Origin: JAYFRE01 sp034926235
GTDB taxonomy: Bacteria > Pseudomonadota > Alphaproteobacteria > Rhodospirillales > Magnetospirillaceae
Direction: 5' to 3'
Length of the DNA stretch: 7,332 nt
NCBI GenBank assembly: GCA_034926235.1
Contig: JAYFRE010000164.1
Location: 1-7,332, forward strand
Positions 5,899 to 7,332 of this stretch are shown piece after piece (positions within the stretch are counted from its first letter, which is position 1; every line of letters begins with the position of its first letter). The translations under genes were made by a program, and so were the position numbers. The notes under the pieces were generated by a model. That model worked only from the letters and a program-made list of their open reading frames with translations. It ran no database searches and was not told the DNA's origin.

Positions 5899-7224
5899 AT
5901 GAAGCTGATGATAAAGCATTGGGCCTTCGCCATTCTGGCTGCCGCCAGCCTGTCGGGCTGCGGGGCCGTCTATGATCCCAAAGGATTTTGGGACAACGCC
6001 GCCTTTTGGGATGAAGCGCCGCCGCCCGGTCAGGGCGCGATCGCGGCGGTCAATCATGACGACTGGTCCCAGGCCGAAAAACTGGGGACCGAAGCGTTGC
6101 GGCGGAACATCCAGGACCCCTACGCGATCTTGGCCCTGGCCTTGGTTTATCAGAACACCAACCGGGCGCCTCAGGCGCGGCGCTATTACGAGGCGCTGGC
6201 GACGACGCGGCCGCAAGGGCTGGTCACGCTGGGGCGGGGCGACGCGGCGCGGACTCTCAGCATCGCCGAGGTGGCCCGGATCAATCTGGCGGCGCTCGAC
6301 GGGATTCCCGCCGGCCAGACGCCGAAGCGAACATCGACGCGTCCCTCCGCGCCGACGGCGGCGGGAATGGACAATGTCATCCTGCGGTTCCAAACCTTGC
6401 AGCGGCTTTTGGATGAAGGCTTGATCACACGGGACGAATATGACGCGCGGCGTTCGGCCAATTTGCCGGCGCTGCTGCGCTATTCGTCGGGGAAGCCGGT
6501 CGATTCGGGGCTGGAGCAGCCGGCGCTGCCGCCCGGCGAGGTGGCCGACCGGCTTCAGACCCTGGCCGAGAATCTCCGCCAGGGCAGCATCAGCGACGAA
6601 GAGCAAAGCGCCGAACGGACGGCGATTTTGGATGGGCTGCTGCCGCTTTCGCCTGCGCGCAGCGCCGGATCAGCGCCCCTGCTGGATACCGAGGCGAAAT
6701 CCGCCGCTGCGATCGATCGGGTGCGGCGGATGCGCGAGGCCGGCATCATCAGCGCAGCCGATGAAGAACGCGAAAAGACGGCAATCCGGGCGCGATCCCA
6801 AAGCGACCGCGCCCAAGCGGCGGCGGCCGAACGGGCGCGGGCCGAAGCGCAAGCGCAAGCTCAGGCTCAGGCTCAGGCTCAGGCTAAAACAGCGGCAGGG
6901 TCTGCGGCAGCCACGGCATTGACACCGGCGAGCGCCGCCGTCATCCCACCTGCCGCGCCGGTCAGTTCCACGCCCTTGGGCGGCGGCGTCGGCATCCGTT
7001 TGGGGCAGGTCGGCAGCGACGCCCAGGCGCAAGGGTTGTGGACGGTGCTGAAGGAAAAATTCCCGACCCAGCTCGGCGGTCTGTCGCCGGTTCTGGGCAA
7101 GGCTTCCGGTAAGGGCGGTTTTGCCCTGGATGCCGGACCCGTGGCGGATCGCGGCGTGGCGCAACATTTGTGCCTGGAATTGGCGGCGCAGAAACAACCC
7201 TGCGCCCCGGTGACCTTGCCCTGA
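5899..7224 (+). CDS. Lipoprotein with TPR-like, three SHOCT-like and SPOR-like segments
   Basis: A 441-residue predicted envelope lipoprotein of unknown specific function. The signal segment (about 8-20) ends in lipobox LSGC, so Cys21 is the probable lipidation site, with Gly at +2. A TPR-like pair of helices lies at about 55-95. Three SHOCT-like helical hairpins follow: about 160-190 (LQRLLDEGLITRDEYDARR), 216-246 (LAENLRQGSISDEE) and 271-298 (VRRMREAGIISAADEE). Next come an Arg/Ala/Glu-rich likely coiled coil, six Ala-Gln pairs (317-328), an Ala/Pro linker and a SPOR-like C-terminus (about 364-441) with IRLGQVGSDAQAQGLW and ALDAGPVADRGVAQHLC. SPOR domains bind denuded septal or lateral peptidoglycan, which would place the protein between outer membrane and wall; this is inference. 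ATG 5899 is chosen because it begins the signal peptide; its ribosome binding site (AAGAG) is weak. The frame is open back to 5845. Confidence 0.85.
   Translation: MKLMIKHWAFAILAAASLSGCGAVYDPKGFWDNAAFWDEAPPPGQGAIAAVNHDDWSQAEKLGTEALRRNIQDPYAILALALVYQNTNRAPQARRYYEALATTRPQGLVTLGRGDAARTLSIAEVARINLAALDGIPAGQTPKRTSTRPSAPTAAGMDNVILRFQTLQRLLDEGLITRDEYDARRSANLPALLRYSSGKPVDSGLEQPALPPGEVADRLQTLAENLRQGSISDEEQSAERTAILDGLLPLSPARSAGSAPLLDTEAKSAAAIDRVRRMREAGIISAADEEREKTAIRARSQSDRAQAAAAERARAEAQAQAQAQAQAQAKTAAGSAAATALTPASAAVIPPAAPVSSTPLGGGVGIRLGQVGSDAQAQGLWTVLKEKFPTQLGGLSPVLGKASGKGGFALDAGPVADRGVAQHLCLELAAQKQPCAPVTLP
6847..6885 (+). repeat. In-frame hexanucleotide tandem repeat encoding Ala-Gln
   Basis: Four and a half perfect GCTCAG units (6859-6885) follow two diverged GCGCAA units (6847-6858). 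The run encodes alternating Ala-Gln inside the lipoprotein, between the coiled-coil segment and the SPOR-like domain. Unit length is a multiple of three, so copy-number change would alter linker length without breaking the frame. Confidence 0.85.
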
Positions 7225-7270
7225 TTCTGCCCGGTAAGGCCGAATCATTGCGGTTTTATGTAAAAAACTC

Positions 7271-7299
7271 TTGCCAAGGGGCGGGGGAGCGACTAGGTT
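7271..7299 (+). promoter_or_regulatory. sigma70-like promoter candidate reading out of the right edge
   Basis: TTGCCA (7271-7276, five of six matches to TTGACA) and TAGGTT (7294-7299, three of six) are separated by exactly 17 bases. The likely start point is near 7305-7307, so it would serve a plus-strand gene or RNA beyond the window. The good -35 and ideal spacing support it; the -10 is weak. Confidence 0.35.
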
Positions 7300-7301
7300 C
7301 A

Positions 7302-7332
7302 GCTCCCTCACCACGGAGCGGCGCTTTTTTTT
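7302..7332 (+). terminator. Terminator-like hairpin with T8 run at the window edge
   Basis: GCTCC (7302-7306) and GGAGC (7315-7319) form a five-pair stem with an eight-base loop, followed after GGCGC by at least eight T residues (7325-7332, cut by the window edge). It could end the lipoprotein transcript whose stop is at 7224. The stem is short and the T-run does not directly abut it. A competing pairing uses the same GCTCC with GGGAGC at 7285-7290. Confidence 0.35.

Noticed and set aside
5245..6606. A 453-codon minus-strand open frame spanning the divergent region and the lipoprotein gene.
   Set aside because: Its C-terminal part is the CYTH gene read in another frame and its N-terminal part is antisense to the lipoprotein. 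The CYTH frame itself is intact, so this is not a frameshifted gene.

Overview
The window looks like chromosomal DNA from a GC-rich alphaproteobacterium, most plausibly a member of the Rhodospirillales or a close relative. This is inferred from the GC-rich codon use, a DUF4169-type small protein, a CYTH-CHAD protein, an alphaproteobacterial-style tRNA-Asp and a single-chain pyruvate:ferredoxin/flavodoxin oxidoreductase. No transposase, integrase, phage gene or CRISPR array is visible. This is ordinary core/accessory chromosome, not a mobile island, and I see no convincing new multi-gene system.

Layout. (1) 1-1365, minus: the N-terminal 455 residues of NifJ, with the rest beyond the left edge. 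(2) 1366-1848: about 480 bp without a gene, holding the nifJ upstream region. It contains two tandem copies of an imperfect inverted repeat (1655-1728) and a pair of direct repeats 20 bp apart (1609-1635). (3) 1849-1925, minus: tRNA-Asp(GTC) with encoded CCA and a good sigma70-like promoter. (4) 2096-2284, plus: a 62-residue DUF4169 protein. (5) 2407-4104, plus: a lipoprotein with Sel1-like repeats and a C-terminal HtrA/trypsin-like protease domain with an intact His-Asp-Ser triad. (6) 4167-5729, minus: a CYTH-CHAD protein (triphosphatase-like plus polyphosphate-associated domain), converging on the protease gene. (7) 5730-5898: a divergent intergenic region that unexpectedly holds a plus-strand terminator-like hairpin. 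(8) 5899-7224, plus: a lipoprotein with a TPR-like segment, three SHOCT-like helical hairpins, an Ala-Gln repeat and a SPOR-like C-terminus. (9) 7225-7332: a candidate promoter and two competing hairpins ending in a T8 run at the window edge.

The genes alternate in strand and are mostly single transcription units, so no operon links them. Two encode envelope lipoproteins with protein-interaction repeats, and one of these also has a SPOR-like domain that would suggest peptidoglycan contact. NifJ and CYTH-CHAD belong to low-potential electron supply and to phosphate/polyphosphate metabolism respectively. Any functional link between them is not supported by the sequence.
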